In this document: positions 16,790-24,584 of the stretch, in pieces
How positions within the stretch are numbered: position 1 is the first letter of the stretch
Layout of the letters: every line of letters begins with the position of its first letter
NCBI GenBank assembly: GCA_902806095.1
Contig: CADCVF010000019.1
Coordinates: 1-45,987, forward strand
Length of the DNA: 45,987 nt
DNA from: an uncultured Rubrobacteraceae bacterium
Lineage (GTDB): Bacteria; Actinomycetota; Rubrobacteria; Rubrobacterales; Rubrobacteraceae
Reading direction: 5' to 3'
Program-made: the position numbers and the translations under genes
Notes under the pieces: model-generated
What the model saw: only the letters and a program-made list of their open reading frames with translations
What the model was told of the DNA's origin: nothing
Databases searched by the model: none

Positions 16790-17014
16790 CTACCCGGAGA
16801 AGAATCCGGACGTATCCCACACCAAGAGTACGCCCTTGCTCACGGGGTCTTTCGTCACGCTTATCAGCTTCCAGCTCTGGCGCGCCCCCTCGTTGATCGC
16901 CTCTTGCAGGGCCGCCTCAGGGGACCCCCCCGGGCCGACGCCGAGCTTCGCGTACTGAGCGTAGTAGCGCTCGGCCGCCGGACGCTCTGCGGTCTGCCTC
17001 TGATGCTCGGTCAT
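16790..17014 (-). CDS. Small W-x-L-V-x-V protein (DUF4177-like), copy 1
   Basis: A 74-residue protein: an N-terminal helix R-Y-Y-A-Q-Y-A-K-L, a helix A-A-L-Q-E-A-I-N-E-G, and a beta hairpin W-K-L-I-S-V ... G-V-L-L-V-W-D-T. That hairpin recalls DUF4177 (W-E-L-V-x-V). A paralogue at 38116 shares R-Y-Y-A-x-x-x-x-L, W-x-L-V-x-V and G-V-V-L-F-W-D-T. Its ATG overlaps the stop of a small membrane ORF (17011-17136) as ATGA, and GGAGGA lies just upstream. Role unknown; the PRC-barrel gene is upstream in the same direction. Confidence 0.6.
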   Translation of the reverse strand: MTEHQRQTAERPAAERYYAQYAKLGVGPGGSPEAALQEAINEGARQSWKLISVTKDPVSKGVLLVWDTSGFFSG

Positions 17015-17136
17015 GTTCGTCCTCCGTTTTTTAGGTCAACCTGTCGGGTCTTCCGTTGGGTTTTGTGGATTGGCGGTCTACGTAGAGTGAGCACCGCGGC
17101 GAGCATCACGATGACCACCCACAAGGCCAGGGCCAC
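17011..17136 (-). CDS. Single-pass membrane micro-protein coupled to the W-x-L-V gene
   Basis: From the GTG at 17136 this reads V-A-L-A-L-W-V-V-I-V-M-L-A-A-V-L-T-L-R-R, one membrane helix with a positive flank, followed by a 20-residue basic tail; 41 residues in all. Its TGA overlaps the ATG of the next gene (ATGA at 17011-17014), which supports real translation. The start is uncertain: the hydrophobic frame extends a little upstream (A-R-A-I-A-W) and the best ribosome site, AGGAAGG, sits over the preceding PRC-barrel stop. Confidence 0.45.
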   Translation of the reverse strand: MALALWVVIVMLAAVLTLRRPPIHKTQRKTRQVDLKNGGRT

Positions 17137-17153
17137 CCAGGCGATGGCCCGCG

Positions 17154-17582
17154 CTACCTTCCTTTACTCCTCGTTGGAGGGGCGGCACCGGCGTTGCCGT
17201 AAGGGGGCGAGGCGTAGTCCTCGGCGCGCCGCTCTTCGGCGGCGGGCGGGGGCGCGACCTTGGTGTCGAAGGGTGCGGGGCCTTCCACCTCCTCCGTCCT
17301 GCCCGGCTCGATGGTGACCCGATCCTCTGCAACCTCAACGACGGTCTCAACCGGTACCAGGAAGCGCTTCTCCCTTATCCTCAGGAAGCCCCCTGCGCCC
17401 ACCTCCAAGAAGCGGACCTCGCGCTCCTGGCGGTCGATGTAGAGGTCCTCGACGCTTCCTACGAGCTGCCCCTCCGGCTCGTAGACGTCCTTGCCGCGCA
17501 CGTCGTTCTCGGGGTTTGCGGGTACAAAGTCCGAGTCGCCCAGCCTGACCAGCCCTATCCTTGCCTGCGTCGGGTGCCTCAT
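17154..17582 (-). CDS. PRC-barrel domain protein
   Basis: A 142-residue protein. Residues 25-90 form a PRC barrel (V-R-G-K-D-V-Y, G-S-V-E-D-L-Y-I-D, V-R-F-L-E-V-G-A-G-G-F-L) with the end strands V-P-V-E-T-V-V-E-V and V-T-I-E-P. The C-terminal 45 residues are disordered, Pro/Ala/Arg-rich. Such proteins adapt RNA processing or membrane-associated complexes, but free-standing actinobacterial forms are uncharacterised. The ATG at 17582 has AGGAGG nine bases upstream; longer frames have no site. It heads a three-gene set with the two small ORFs downstream. A truncated PRC fragment of another subtype is at 31573. Confidence 0.75.
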   Translation of the reverse strand: MRHPTQARIGLVRLGDSDFVPANPENDVRGKDVYEPEGQLVGSVEDLYIDRQEREVRFLEVGAGGFLRIREKRFLVPVETVVEVAEDRVTIEPGRTEEVEGPAPFDTKVAPPPAAEERRAEDYASPPYGNAGAAPPTRSKGR

Positions 17583-17730
17583 CGCCGCATGCCTCCTCTC
17601 TCTCCCGTAGCCTCCGGGGTTGGTGATCCTTGGGGATGGTTTTAGTCCACGGGTATTTGAGGCGCGTTTGAGCGGGGTTAGAGACTTCAAAGAAGGCCGG
17701 CAACGCTCATGCGCTGAACTTCTTAGAACG

Positions 17731-17819
17731 CCGTTATGGCGAAGTCCGCAGTATTCAACTTCTCGGCACCCAGGCGAAGCTTTTTCGACGGTGGGGCACC
17801 GACCCAAGCTCGGGCACAT
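17731..17819. repeat. 89-bp dispersed repeat, copy 1
   Basis: This stretch matches 45803-45891 in the same orientation with two mismatches (A/G in the cacccAggcg position, G/A in acccaaGctc) and sharp edges on both sides. A short inverted pair CGGTG/CACCG lies inside. No coding capacity is conserved. It is probably the end of, or a footprint left by, a mobile element. Confidence 0.7.
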
Positions 17820-17991
17820 CGGTCAGACAGTCAATGCCAGAGGATTAGTTTACGCCACCTGCGGTAGCCTGCAACCCACATGTAGCACGCCAATGCCGAG
17901 GACGAGGCTTTGGGATAGTCTACTGCTTACAAAGGCCTCGACACGAACACGGAAGTCTTTATCTTTTTGCAGGATTTGCAGGCAAAACGAA

Positions 17992-18017
17992 GAGCCGACG
18001 AGCGGACTCGAATCGCT
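17992..18017 (-). repeat. tRNA-Thr 3'-end fragment F
   Basis: The 26-base acceptor plus T-arm core with one change in the T-stem (C to T at 18013). The variable loop gacct is kept, then the sequence diverges. Here the TTGCA pentamers lie to the left (17967 and 17976) instead of to the right. Last copy in the window; no 5' tRNA half follows, so the intact tRNA-Thr gene must be elsewhere. Confidence 0.6.
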
Positions 18018-18055
18018 GACCTCATCTCATTCTCTTGTTTATGTATCGACACCAT

Positions 18056-18517
18056 TTAACGCTCTCTCCCGCTTCTGCACCACACGGCGGCAATACCAAC
18101 GATTGCTCCGGCGACCAGAGCAACGAACGCAGCCGTACGGGCATTCAAAGTATTGCAGGTCTTCGATAGAGGTTCCGCTACCGCCCGCCTGGTACCTTCC
18201 TCGCCCGTGGCGTCCAGGAACATGACCGTGCCCGCATTTCCGTCGAGACGGACCATCTGGCCAGATCGGATCCGCTGGGTCGCCACACCGGTCCCGAGAA
18301 CGGCTGGGATGTCGTACTCCCGGGCAACTATCGAGCCGTGTGCCAAGACACCGCCTACGTCGGTAATCAATCCTCGCACCTGGGAGAACGGCGGCGTCCA
18401 CGCGGGGGTCGTGGTGGGACACACCGGAATTGTGCCGGGCTCCATCCGAGAGAAGTCGTCCGGCAAGCGGATGACGCTGGCGGGAGCACTCACGCTTGAT
18501 TTGGATGGTCCTGACAT
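18056..18517 (-). CDS. Lone PEP-utilising (phosphohistidine swivel) domain with C-terminal TM helix
   Basis: A 153-residue protein equal to the mobile phosphohistidine domain of PEP synthases and rifampin phosphotransferases: V-C-P-T-T-T-P-A-W-T-P, then V-G-G-V-L-A-H-G-S-I-V-A-R-E with the phosphorylatable His, then I-P-A-V-L-G-T-G. The ATP-grasp and substrate domains are absent, and a membrane helix (A-A-F-V-A-L-V-A-G-A-I-V-G) is attached at the end. The first 20 residues do not match the family, so either this is the truncated tail of a larger gene or a real free-standing phospho-carrier tethered to the membrane. No good ribosome site is seen at 18517. It follows the response regulator gene by about 100 bp on the same strand. 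Confidence 0.55.
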   Translation of the reverse strand: MSGPSKSSVSAPASVIRLPDDFSRMEPGTIPVCPTTTPAWTPPFSQVRGLITDVGGVLAHGSIVAREYDIPAVLGTGVATQRIRSGQMVRLDGNAGTVMFLDATGEEGTRRAVAEPLSKTCNTLNARTAAFVALVAGAIVGIAAVWCRSGRER

Positions 18518-18620
18518 TAGCGTTCGAGTTCGGTTTGGGGCATCATGTCCTGAGAGATTCGTGGAGCAAGCTCAATTCCGCACCGCTGGAACAAGCTTGA
18601 GGTCTTGGTTCCGATAAGGC

Positions 18621-19328
18621 TCAGATGTTTGCGAACTTGTAACCGGCGCCTCGCACCGTCAGGAGATAGTGGGGGTGCTGGGGGTCTGGCTCTATCTTCT
18701 TGCGGAGGTGCTGGATATGTACGTCTGCGGCGCGGGCCTCGCCATAGAACTCCCCGTCCCACAGATAGCGCATGATCTGCTCCCGGCTGTAGACGCGCCC
18801 CGGTGACGTGGCCAGAAAAGCCAGAACGTCGAACTCCTTGGCCGTCAGCTCGACTTCCTCGCCGCCGGCCAGAACTCGTCGACCGAACAGATCTACCTCC
18901 AGGCCCGGAAACGTCAGCTTCTTGTGCTCGGAGGGTACAGCCTTCGACAAGAGACGCTGCCTTCTTAGATGCGCCCGCACCCGGCTGACGAGCTCCCGTG
19001 GCCTGAAGGGCTTGGATATGTAATCGTCGGCGCCGACCTCCAGGCCGACCACTACGCTCGTCTCGTCGTCGCGGGCGGTGAGCATTATGACCGGCGCCTC
19101 GGCCGAAGGCGAGTCGCCCTTCCTCAATTCCTGACAGATCGAGATCCCATCTATTCCAGGCAGCATAACGTCGAGCACGACGAGATCGAATAGATCGGGA
19201 CCGTTGAGGCGCTTCAGAGCTTCTTCTCCGTCCTTGGTGGTCGCCACCTCCATACCCTCGCGTGTGAGGGCGTGCTCTACCACGTCTCTGACGGCGGCGT
19301 CGTCCTCGACGACGAGAATCCTACTCAT
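18621..19328 (-). CDS. OmpR/PhoB-family response regulator
   Basis: A 235-residue two-domain regulator. The receiver has E-D-D near residue 8, phospho-acceptor Asp53 (V-L-D-V-M-L-P-G), Thr84 and Lys106 (S-K-P-F). The C-terminal winged helix shows E-L-T-A-K-E-F-D-V-L and V-H-I-Q-H-L-R-K-K-I-E, ending V-R-G-A-G-Y-K-F. OmpR-type regulators bind direct repeats spaced one helical turn apart; exactly such repeats (11-bp phased GTTAAG-like hexamers) lie upstream of this operon and of several other genes here. The ATG at 19328 (GGAGG six bases upstream) overlaps the kinase stop by 8 bp, so the pair is translationally coupled. The resemblance to MtrA/PhoP operators is an inference. Confidence 0.9.
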   Translation of the reverse strand: MSRILVVEDDAAVRDVVEHALTREGMEVATTKDGEEALKRLNGPDLFDLVVLDVMLPGIDGISICQELRKGDSPSAEAPVIMLTARDDETSVVVGLEVGADDYISKPFRPRELVSRVRAHLRRQRLLSKAVPSEHKKLTFPGLEVDLFGRRVLAGGEEVELTAKEFDVLAFLATSPGRVYSREQIMRYLWDGEFYGEARAADVHIQHLRKKIEPDPQHPHYLLTVRGAGYKFANI

Positions 19329-21009
19329 CACTCACCTCCCGAAGCTCTACCTCGACGGTCGTGCCCACGCCTTCTTCGGACCTCAGAGAGATCTTACCCC
19401 CCATCCTCTCGATCAAGTCCTTGCATATAGGGAGCCCGAGTCCGAAGCTCCCTGATTGGACGCCTCCGCTGTAGAAGCGCTCGAAGACATGCGGTAGATC
19501 CTCCTGGCTTATGCCTTCTCCCTCGTCCTCCACTGCGACGACGTTTCCGTTGAGGCGCAACCACACACGCCCGCCGTGCTGGGAGTGCTTGATCGCGTTG
19601 CTCATCAGCGCAAGCAGTACCTGCTCCAGCCACTCCAAATCGGCGTCCACCCGGGCTCCGCTCCCCTCGACCGATATCTGGAGATCGGCCGCATCCGCAA
19701 GCGGCGTCATGCGCTCGGCTGCCCTGCGCGCCGCTGTTGCCAGATCTACGGGCGAGATCTCCGGGTTCCTGAGGTCCCATCCCGTGCGTGCCAGCCGGAG
19801 CAGCGTGTCGGAGAGCCGCCGCATGCGTTCTGCCTCGGTGTGGATATGGCCGAGGAACTTGTCGCGCGTACCCTTGTCCTCCCGATCCTCTGTTAGTAGC
19901 AATTCCGAGGCGCCGAGGATGGTCGTAATCGGGGTCTTGAGCTCATGGGCTGCGTTGGCGAGGAAGCGCTGCTGGTTGGCCTCGAGCCTCCTACCCTCAG
20001 AGAGGTCTTGCATGACGAGCAGCACGCCGCCGCGGTGCTCGTCGAAAGCGGGCAGGTGCTCTATGTTGACCTGCAGGTACGTATCTCCCCTCCGCACGCG
20101 GGCCTCGCCGCATTCGTGTTCTTTCGCGCAACGGGCTACGACGCGAGGAAGATCGATGTCCACAAAGGGATCAGGAATCCTTTCGGGCTTCCCGGTGCCC
20201 ATACCCAACATGCTGCGGGCCGCATGGTTGACGAACACGATATCGCCATTGAGTCCGGTCGCCACCACGCCCTCGGTCAGGTTATTCAGGATGGCGTCTA
20301 GTGTCTCCTTACCCTCTTCTATCTGGTGGAAGGACTCTTCGAGCCTCTCGGCCATCGAGTTGAAGCTTCTTGCGAGATCGCCAAGCTCGTCGCCGTAGCC
20401 GGGCTCTATGCGGGAAGACAAATCGCCACGCTCTATGGACTTGGCAGCCAGGTTGAGCCGCTCCACTCGCCTGCTCAAGAGCGCCGCCACCAGCAGCATG
20501 AGCCCGCCCCCGAACACGGACGCTATCGCTGCCGCCTCGATGTTGCTCCTGGAGAGAATCCTCAGTACGGCCGTTTCGCTTGCACCGGAGACGAAGACGA
20601 TTCCTCCCTGCAGTTCGCCATCACGGATCACGGGGATGCTGGTGGTCTTCCGGTTCCCTGCAGTTGTGGTCATCCGCTCGCCTCTTGATGCCGCTTCGAT
20701 TACCTCGTCTGGGATCTTCGGGCCACCGCTCACGCCCTCTCGTGCCACGGTTTCGCCCTCCCGGTTGACGAACAAGGCCTGGCCGCCTCCTGTTTCGGTT
20801 GCCAGATCTAGGGCCTCTCGCAGCTCATCTGCTCCCGTATTCTCTACTGCGCTTGCTACAGCCACGGCCCTCGCCACTGTTCGATCCTGCGCATACTCAC
20901 CCAAGCGCGCGCGGGTTGCCTGGAAGCCATATAGGAGAATCGTCCCGATCGAGAGCATCACGATAAATATCGCGATCGCAGGCATCCACAAGCGAAACCT
21001 CAAATTCAC
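19321..21009 (-). CDS. Membrane sensor histidine kinase (HAMP-PAS-HisKA-HATPase)
   Basis: A 562-residue kinase. TM1 is residues 9-29, then an extracytoplasmic sensor domain of about 140 residues, TM2 near 170-190 (A-S-V-F-G-G-G-L-M-L-L-V-A-A-L-L), a HAMP linker, a PAS domain (I-L-N-N-L-T-E-G-V-V-A-T), the HisKA box A-A-H-E-L-K-T-P with His355, and the ATPase N-box L-M-S-N-A-I-K-H-S, then D-E-G-E-G-I and G-L-G-L-P-I-C. Layout is that of PhoR-type kinases. It is the first gene of the operon with the response regulator. Its upstream region holds five 11-bp-phased hexamers (21072-21120), suggesting autoregulation. The stimulus is unknown. Confidence 0.9.
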   Translation of the reverse strand: MNLRFRLWMPAIAIFIVMLSIGTILLYGFQATRARLGEYAQDRTVARAVAVASAVENTGADELREALDLATETGGGQALFVNREGETVAREGVSGGPKIPDEVIEAASRGERMTTTAGNRKTTSIPVIRDGELQGGIVFVSGASETAVLRILSRSNIEAAAIASVFGGGLMLLVAALLSRRVERLNLAAKSIERGDLSSRIEPGYGDELGDLARSFNSMAERLEESFHQIEEGKETLDAILNNLTEGVVATGLNGDIVFVNHAARSMLGMGTGKPERIPDPFVDIDLPRVVARCAKEHECGEARVRRGDTYLQVNIEHLPAFDEHRGGVLLVMQDLSEGRRLEANQQRFLANAAHELKTPITTILGASELLLTEDREDKGTRDKFLGHIHTEAERMRRLSDTLLRLARTGWDLRNPEISPVDLATAARRAAERMTPLADAADLQISVEGSGARVDADLEWLEQVLLALMSNAIKHSQHGGRVWLRLNGNVVAVEDEGEGISQEDLPHVFERFYSGGVQSGSFGLGLPICKDLIERMGGKISLRSEEGVGTTVEVELREVSDE

Positions 21010-21071
21010 ACTACGATTCTATACTCCTCTTGCTTAGCAGCGGCTCAGGCGCTTGCGTAGAAAAAAGGACT

Positions 21072-21120
21072 CTTAACCAATTCTTTACGGAATGCTAACG
21101 ATGCTTCACCGCCTGCTAAG
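21072..21120. promoter_or_regulatory. 11-bp phased operator cluster 1 (two-component operon)
   Basis: CTTAAC at 21072, CTTTAC at 21083, GCTAAC at 21094, TTCACC at 21105 and CTAAGA at 21116: five units exactly 11 bp apart, the first three near-identical. They lie 60-110 bp upstream of the kinase start, a usual position for an activator. Apart from these the gap 21010-21350 shows no gene I trust. Confidence 0.6.
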
Positions 21121-21350
21121 AGCGGGTGATGAACATTATTGACAGGTACGGCTCTGGATAGCCTGAGAATAGATGTCCTCGCAGGCTCGCAAGAACGGCT
21201 CGTCGACCCCGTTGGAGCACATGGCGATTCCAGCCTCACACGCGTGCAATGTGGAGCGAACAGCGCGGACGCTACCTGTCTCATACCCAGAACAAACAGG
21301 TGACCGGAACGCGGCAGGAACGTTGACGAAGATGCAAAGGAAGTAGAGGG

Positions 21351-21827
21351 TTGAGCGCGGAGAAAAGTTTGAGGTGGAAGAGTATTGCGTTGGGGTGGCT
21401 GGTCGCATCCGTTTCGGGACTTGCAATCAGCCCACTTCTACAAAACATTTACAGCATCGCAGTACCCCCACCCATCGAGCGTGGAGACTTTACGGCGGGC
21501 TTGGTGGTCGTATCACTAACTTCTGGCTTTCTTGCTTACCTGCTAGGGGGATTTGTTGCGGCGAGGAACGCGGGACGCAAGGGGGGATTACACGGCGCCT
21601 TGGCTGCTGTCTTCGGCTTGATGGTCGGGATCGCCATAACCCTCATCCTAGCCGTCTTCGGGCTGGCTTTTGTGGAGGGTGTAACCGTTCCTCCGGCTGG
21701 CTTCGGGTTGACTGGACGGGCATTGTTGATCGGCTCTCTGCCACTCTTTCTCGCCAATCTCTTTGCTGGATACGTGGGTGGCAAGCTCGGCGAGCCCCCA
21801 GAGCCCCTCACGTGGCGTAACCACTAG
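21351..21827 (+). CDS. Four-helix membrane protein (TIGR04086/YrzE-like)
   Basis: A 158-residue protein with four predicted membrane helices: near 12-30 (A-L-G-W-L-V-A-S-V-S-G-L), 48-70 (G-L-V-V-V-S-L-T-S-G-F-L), 82-108 (A-A-V-F-G-L-M-V-G-I-A-I-T-L-I) and 125-145 (A-L-L-I-G-S-L-P-L-F-L-A-N-L). The G-G-F-V-A-A-R-N-A-G turn after helix 2 is typical of TIGR04086/YrzE-type proteins of unknown function. Start TTG with AAAGGAAG seven bases upstream. It is divergent from the kinase and could share the operator region at 21072. Confidence 0.6.
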   Translation: MSAEKSLRWKSIALGWLVASVSGLAISPLLQNIYSIAVPPPIERGDFTAGLVVVSLTSGFLAYLLGGFVAARNAGRKGGLHGALAAVFGLMVGIAITLILAVFGLAFVEGVTVPPAGFGLTGRALLIGSLPLFLANLFAGYVGGKLGEPPEPLTWRNH

Positions 21828-22029
21828 CGGGCATCGAGGCGCGCTTTGCGCCCACCTGAGGGTCTCTGGTGATCCCGTTGAGAGGAGGGTCTGCTGCTCG
21901 AACTGGGTCGACAGGCAGGAGAACGCAGTACGGTTTTGAGTCGGTTGGGGAACGCGCATTCGACTTGCAGGTTAGCGTGACCAATGGTCTGTGAGATTTC
22001 GAGCTAGGATCGACTATAGAGCCCTTGAG

Positions 22030-22746
22030 TTACTTCCGGTGCCGTTCCTCGCTGAGTATACTCACAGTGTACAGGCCAAGTGCCTGGCGCGTACGAGAGA
22101 GTGAATAAGTAGCGCAGCGATAAGCCGCCCTGAATTTCATCCGTCGAAGAGGTCCTGACCTCATTTGCTCCTCGCTAACGAGCAGGGCAAGCGTGATCAG
22201 ATCATCCATGCAGGCACTGCATCCCAACGCGCACATCTCGACCTCAATCTCCGACGGCTCCCCGAGCAGCGTCCGGTGGATTTGATCCGCACGCTCGACG
22301 ATCTGCCCAGAGAGCACCTCGGCGCTCGGTGGTTCCTGCGAATCCCGATACTCGACGATATCCCCTGGCGTGATACTGCGCTGCCGGTAGCGTAAGAAGT
22401 TCGCTCGAAGCCGGGTCCACGAGGCCAACGGATCGTTATCAAGGACGACCAAGGCGAGCGTCAGGGCTCCCGCGCCCCTGGCGTTCCAAGCTGCCGCGCT
22501 CCCGTAGACGAGCAAGAACGGAGCGATCAACAGCCAGCACCCGAGCGCGGCTTTGATCCATTCCGTGGTCGCGGTTTTACGCACGCCGAGCGTCCACACG
22601 GTAACTGCAATGAGGATGACTCCGCTGCCCATCTGCATACGGTAGCTAACTGCTTCCGCACCTACGGTCCAAAACGCAGGCGTGGTGACCAGGTACACCC
22701 CGAGCAACAGGGGAATCCAGATGGACCATCCGTGACGAGCCTTCAC
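22030..22746 (-). CDS. SPW-repeat membrane protein with cytoplasmic tail
   Basis: A 238-residue protein. The first 115 residues hold two SPW-like repeats: W-I-P-L-L-L-G-V-Y-L-V-T-T-P-A-F-W, then A-A-L-G-C-W-L-L-I-A-P-F-L-L-V-Y, each with its paired helix. The remaining 120 residues are soluble and helical, with M-C-A-L-G-C-S-A-C-M-D-D near residue 180 that could bind a metal or form a disulfide. The GTG at 22746 has GGAG eight bases upstream and fits better than the longer frame from 22779. Function unknown. Confidence 0.6.
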   Translation of the reverse strand: MKARHGWSIWIPLLLGVYLVTTPAFWTVGAEAVSYRMQMGSGVILIAVTVWTLGVRKTATTEWIKAALGCWLLIAPFLLVYGSAAAWNARGAGALTLALVVLDNDPLASWTRLRANFLRYRQRSITPGDIVEYRDSQEPPSAEVLSGQIVERADQIHRTLLGEPSEIEVEMCALGCSACMDDLITLALLVSEEQMRSGPLRRMKFRAAYRCATYSLSRTRQALGLYTVSILSEERHRK

Positions 22747-22832
22747 GTCATGAGCTCCTGCCGTCGCCGAGACTCTCACTTATCCTCTAGACTACGAGGG
22801 CCTACTACTATTATTGTGTGCTTCCTCCTCGG

Positions 22833-22925
22833 TCATGAGAGCAGCCCTAGCAGGGCCGCAACCGCGATCAAGATGGCAAAGATCACCAGACCAAGCAAGA
22901 TGCGTTGTAACAAGCCTTCGATCAC
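22833..22925 (-). CDS. Single-pass membrane micro-protein (30 aa)
   Basis: From GTG at 22925: M-I-E-G-L-L-Q-R-I-L-L-G, then L-V-I-F-A-I-L-I-A-V-A-A-L-L-G-L-L-S. A short amphipathic start runs into one membrane helix. GGGAGAG and AGGG lie upstream. It sits between the Nramp-like and SPW genes, all on the minus strand. It resembles in design the ORFs at 14920 and 25608, though sequences are not clearly homologous. Too short for certainty. Confidence 0.4.
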   Translation of the reverse strand: MIEGLLQRILLGLVIFAILIAVAALLGLLS

Positions 22926-22996
22926 CTTTGCCCTACTCTCCCTTGAGCCAGTAGCTCGGTCTCTCTACTGCTTCGCTAGTTGCACTTAGCCGCAAA

Positions 22997-24460
22997 TCAG
23001 ACTCCGGAGGTCGCGATATCCCAGATCAGCAGGCCCGAGAAGAAGACGAAGAATATGGCCGTCACGACCATGATCGGCAACCGCCAGCCCTTGAGCTTGA
23101 TGGCATCCGGCAGGGCCCGGGTGTTCAGCACGATAAGCATTACCGAGTAGAGCGCCATCACGACACCGCCACCCGCCGCCGAGATGATCAGCAATACTAT
23201 CGGTGCGTTCAAGCCGGCGATCAAAACGATCGAGCCGCCGATGGTCATTGTCCACACGACCGTGAGGTAGATTTTGCTCTCGCTCCAGAACTGGCTCCTG
23301 GCCAGGTAGCCTGTCTTGAGCGTGTCGGCGGCCAGCCTGGAGGTGTAATCCACGATCCCCACGTTGGTCGAGAAGAGCATGATGACGATCGCCACGAGGA
23401 AGAAGGTCTCGAACCACGGCGCTATAGTATTGCCGAGGACTGCCGCCTCCTCCTGGATGAACGCCAGATCTGTCCCGATGTTCTCCCGGATGCCTATGGT
23501 CGAGTTGACGAGCACCGAGAGGGCGATGAGCAGAGCGCCGCCGATGCCCAGGAACGTAATGAGCTGCTCCTTGTTGGCAACCCTCCACCAGCCCTCCCAG
23601 CGGCGCTGGTTCTCCTCGTCCAACGTGAAGGTGTACCCGATCGAAGGCGTGGCTACCTCCTCGCCCGTCACCGGCGAGACGATGTTGGGGATGCGCCGCC
23701 CCATGCCCATGCCTTTGTCCCTGATGTAGTTGCTCTGCACGAGGTTGTTGGCCCCGCCCGCGCCCGCAAAGGCTATGGCACCCAGAATGGTCGCGGCCCC
23801 TAGCTCCGCAAACCACTGAGGAGCGTTCGTAAAGGACTCGGGAGCCTTGGTGACGATGCGGCCCCAGGAGCCCGCGTCGGTGGCAACGATGATCGCGAAT
23901 ATAACGAAAATCACGATGATGCCGAGCAGCGCCATCTGGATCTTCTCGAGGACCTGGTAGACCACGGGTGCGGCGGTTACCGCAAGGGCGATGGCCCACA
24001 GCTGCGCGGCGGCGATCCAGGAGACGGCCCCCTCTCCGAGACCGAAGATGTACGTGACCCCCGTGCCGGCGCCGGCCGCCCATCCGGGCCAGGCGTTTGG
24101 CAGGATGGCCCCGAGCGCGAAGATTACCCCCCAAGGTTTCCAGAACCGACTAAAGCCCGTTACGGCAGTCTCTCCCGTAGCCAGGGTGTAGCGCTCGATC
24201 TCCATGTTGAGGAAGTACTGCATCGTTATCCCGACTGCGGCGAGCCATAGAAGCCCCATCCCCACCTGCGAGGTGATGTAAGGCCAGATTATCGACTCTC
24301 CAGAGCCCATCGCCGTGGCGGTCAGGATGACGCTCGCCCCTATGTACGCCGTGAGTTTCCTGGGTTCAGGTAGGTCGCGGGTCTCCACCGCAGGTAAACC
24401 CCTAGTCGGGAGATCCCAGCTTCCTTGGCCTTTACCGGGTCGGTCCGTCACTTCGGCCAT
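22997..24460 (-). CDS. Nramp-fold transporter lacking the canonical metal motifs
   Basis: A 487-residue polytopic protein with 11 or so helices in Nramp/SLC11 order. In true Nramp transporters helix 1 has D-P-G-N and helix 6 M-P-H; here the equivalent helix 1 stretch is T-A-M-G-S-G-E-S-I-I-W-P-Y and the helix 6 region is A-G-A-G-G-A-N-N-L-V-Q-S-N-Y. Neither metal-binding Asp/Asn nor Met is kept, so transport of Mn2+/Fe2+ should not be assumed. A helix 6-7 loop insertion (about 50 residues, with W-E-G-W-W) is notable. The ATG at 24460 has AAGGAGG seven bases upstream. Operator cluster 2 lies 125-175 bp upstream. The substrate is unknown. Confidence 0.75.
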   Translation of the reverse strand: MAEVTDRPGKGQGSWDLPTRGLPAVETRDLPEPRKLTAYIGASVILTATAMGSGESIIWPYITSQVGMGLLWLAAVGITMQYFLNMEIERYTLATGETAVTGFSRFWKPWGVIFALGAILPNAWPGWAAGAGTGVTYIFGLGEGAVSWIAAAQLWAIALAVTAAPVVYQVLEKIQMALLGIIVIFVIFAIIVATDAGSWGRIVTKAPESFTNAPQWFAELGAATILGAIAFAGAGGANNLVQSNYIRDKGMGMGRRIPNIVSPVTGEEVATPSIGYTFTLDEENQRRWEGWWRVANKEQLITFLGIGGALLIALSVLVNSTIGIRENIGTDLAFIQEEAAVLGNTIAPWFETFFLVAIVIMLFSTNVGIVDYTSRLAADTLKTGYLARSQFWSESKIYLTVVWTMTIGGSIVLIAGLNAPIVLLIISAAGGGVVMALYSVMLIVLNTRALPDAIKLKGWRLPIMVVTAIFFVFFSGLLIWDIATSGV

Positions 24461-24584
24461 GCGCTTACCTCCTTGCTCCTCGGCGCGGAAGCAGATGTCG
24501 CCGATTTCGAGCCTCCGCTCGCTCCGCACCTTCCCCTGCAGTGGTCATCGAAACGACCGCTACTACTATGCTTACCCTTCGTGA

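Noticed and set aside
4491-18017. CRISPR-like array formed by the repeated 26-base core
   Set aside because: Spacing is 1.7-4.4 kb, there are no short unique spacers, and the repeat is a tRNA T-arm/acceptor sequence.
21136-21359. Cys-rich minus-strand frame (A-C-E-A-G-I-A-M-C-S)
   Set aside because: It overlaps the phased operators' flank and the divergent gene start, has no ribosome site and only a vague resemblance to Cys-bundle proteins.
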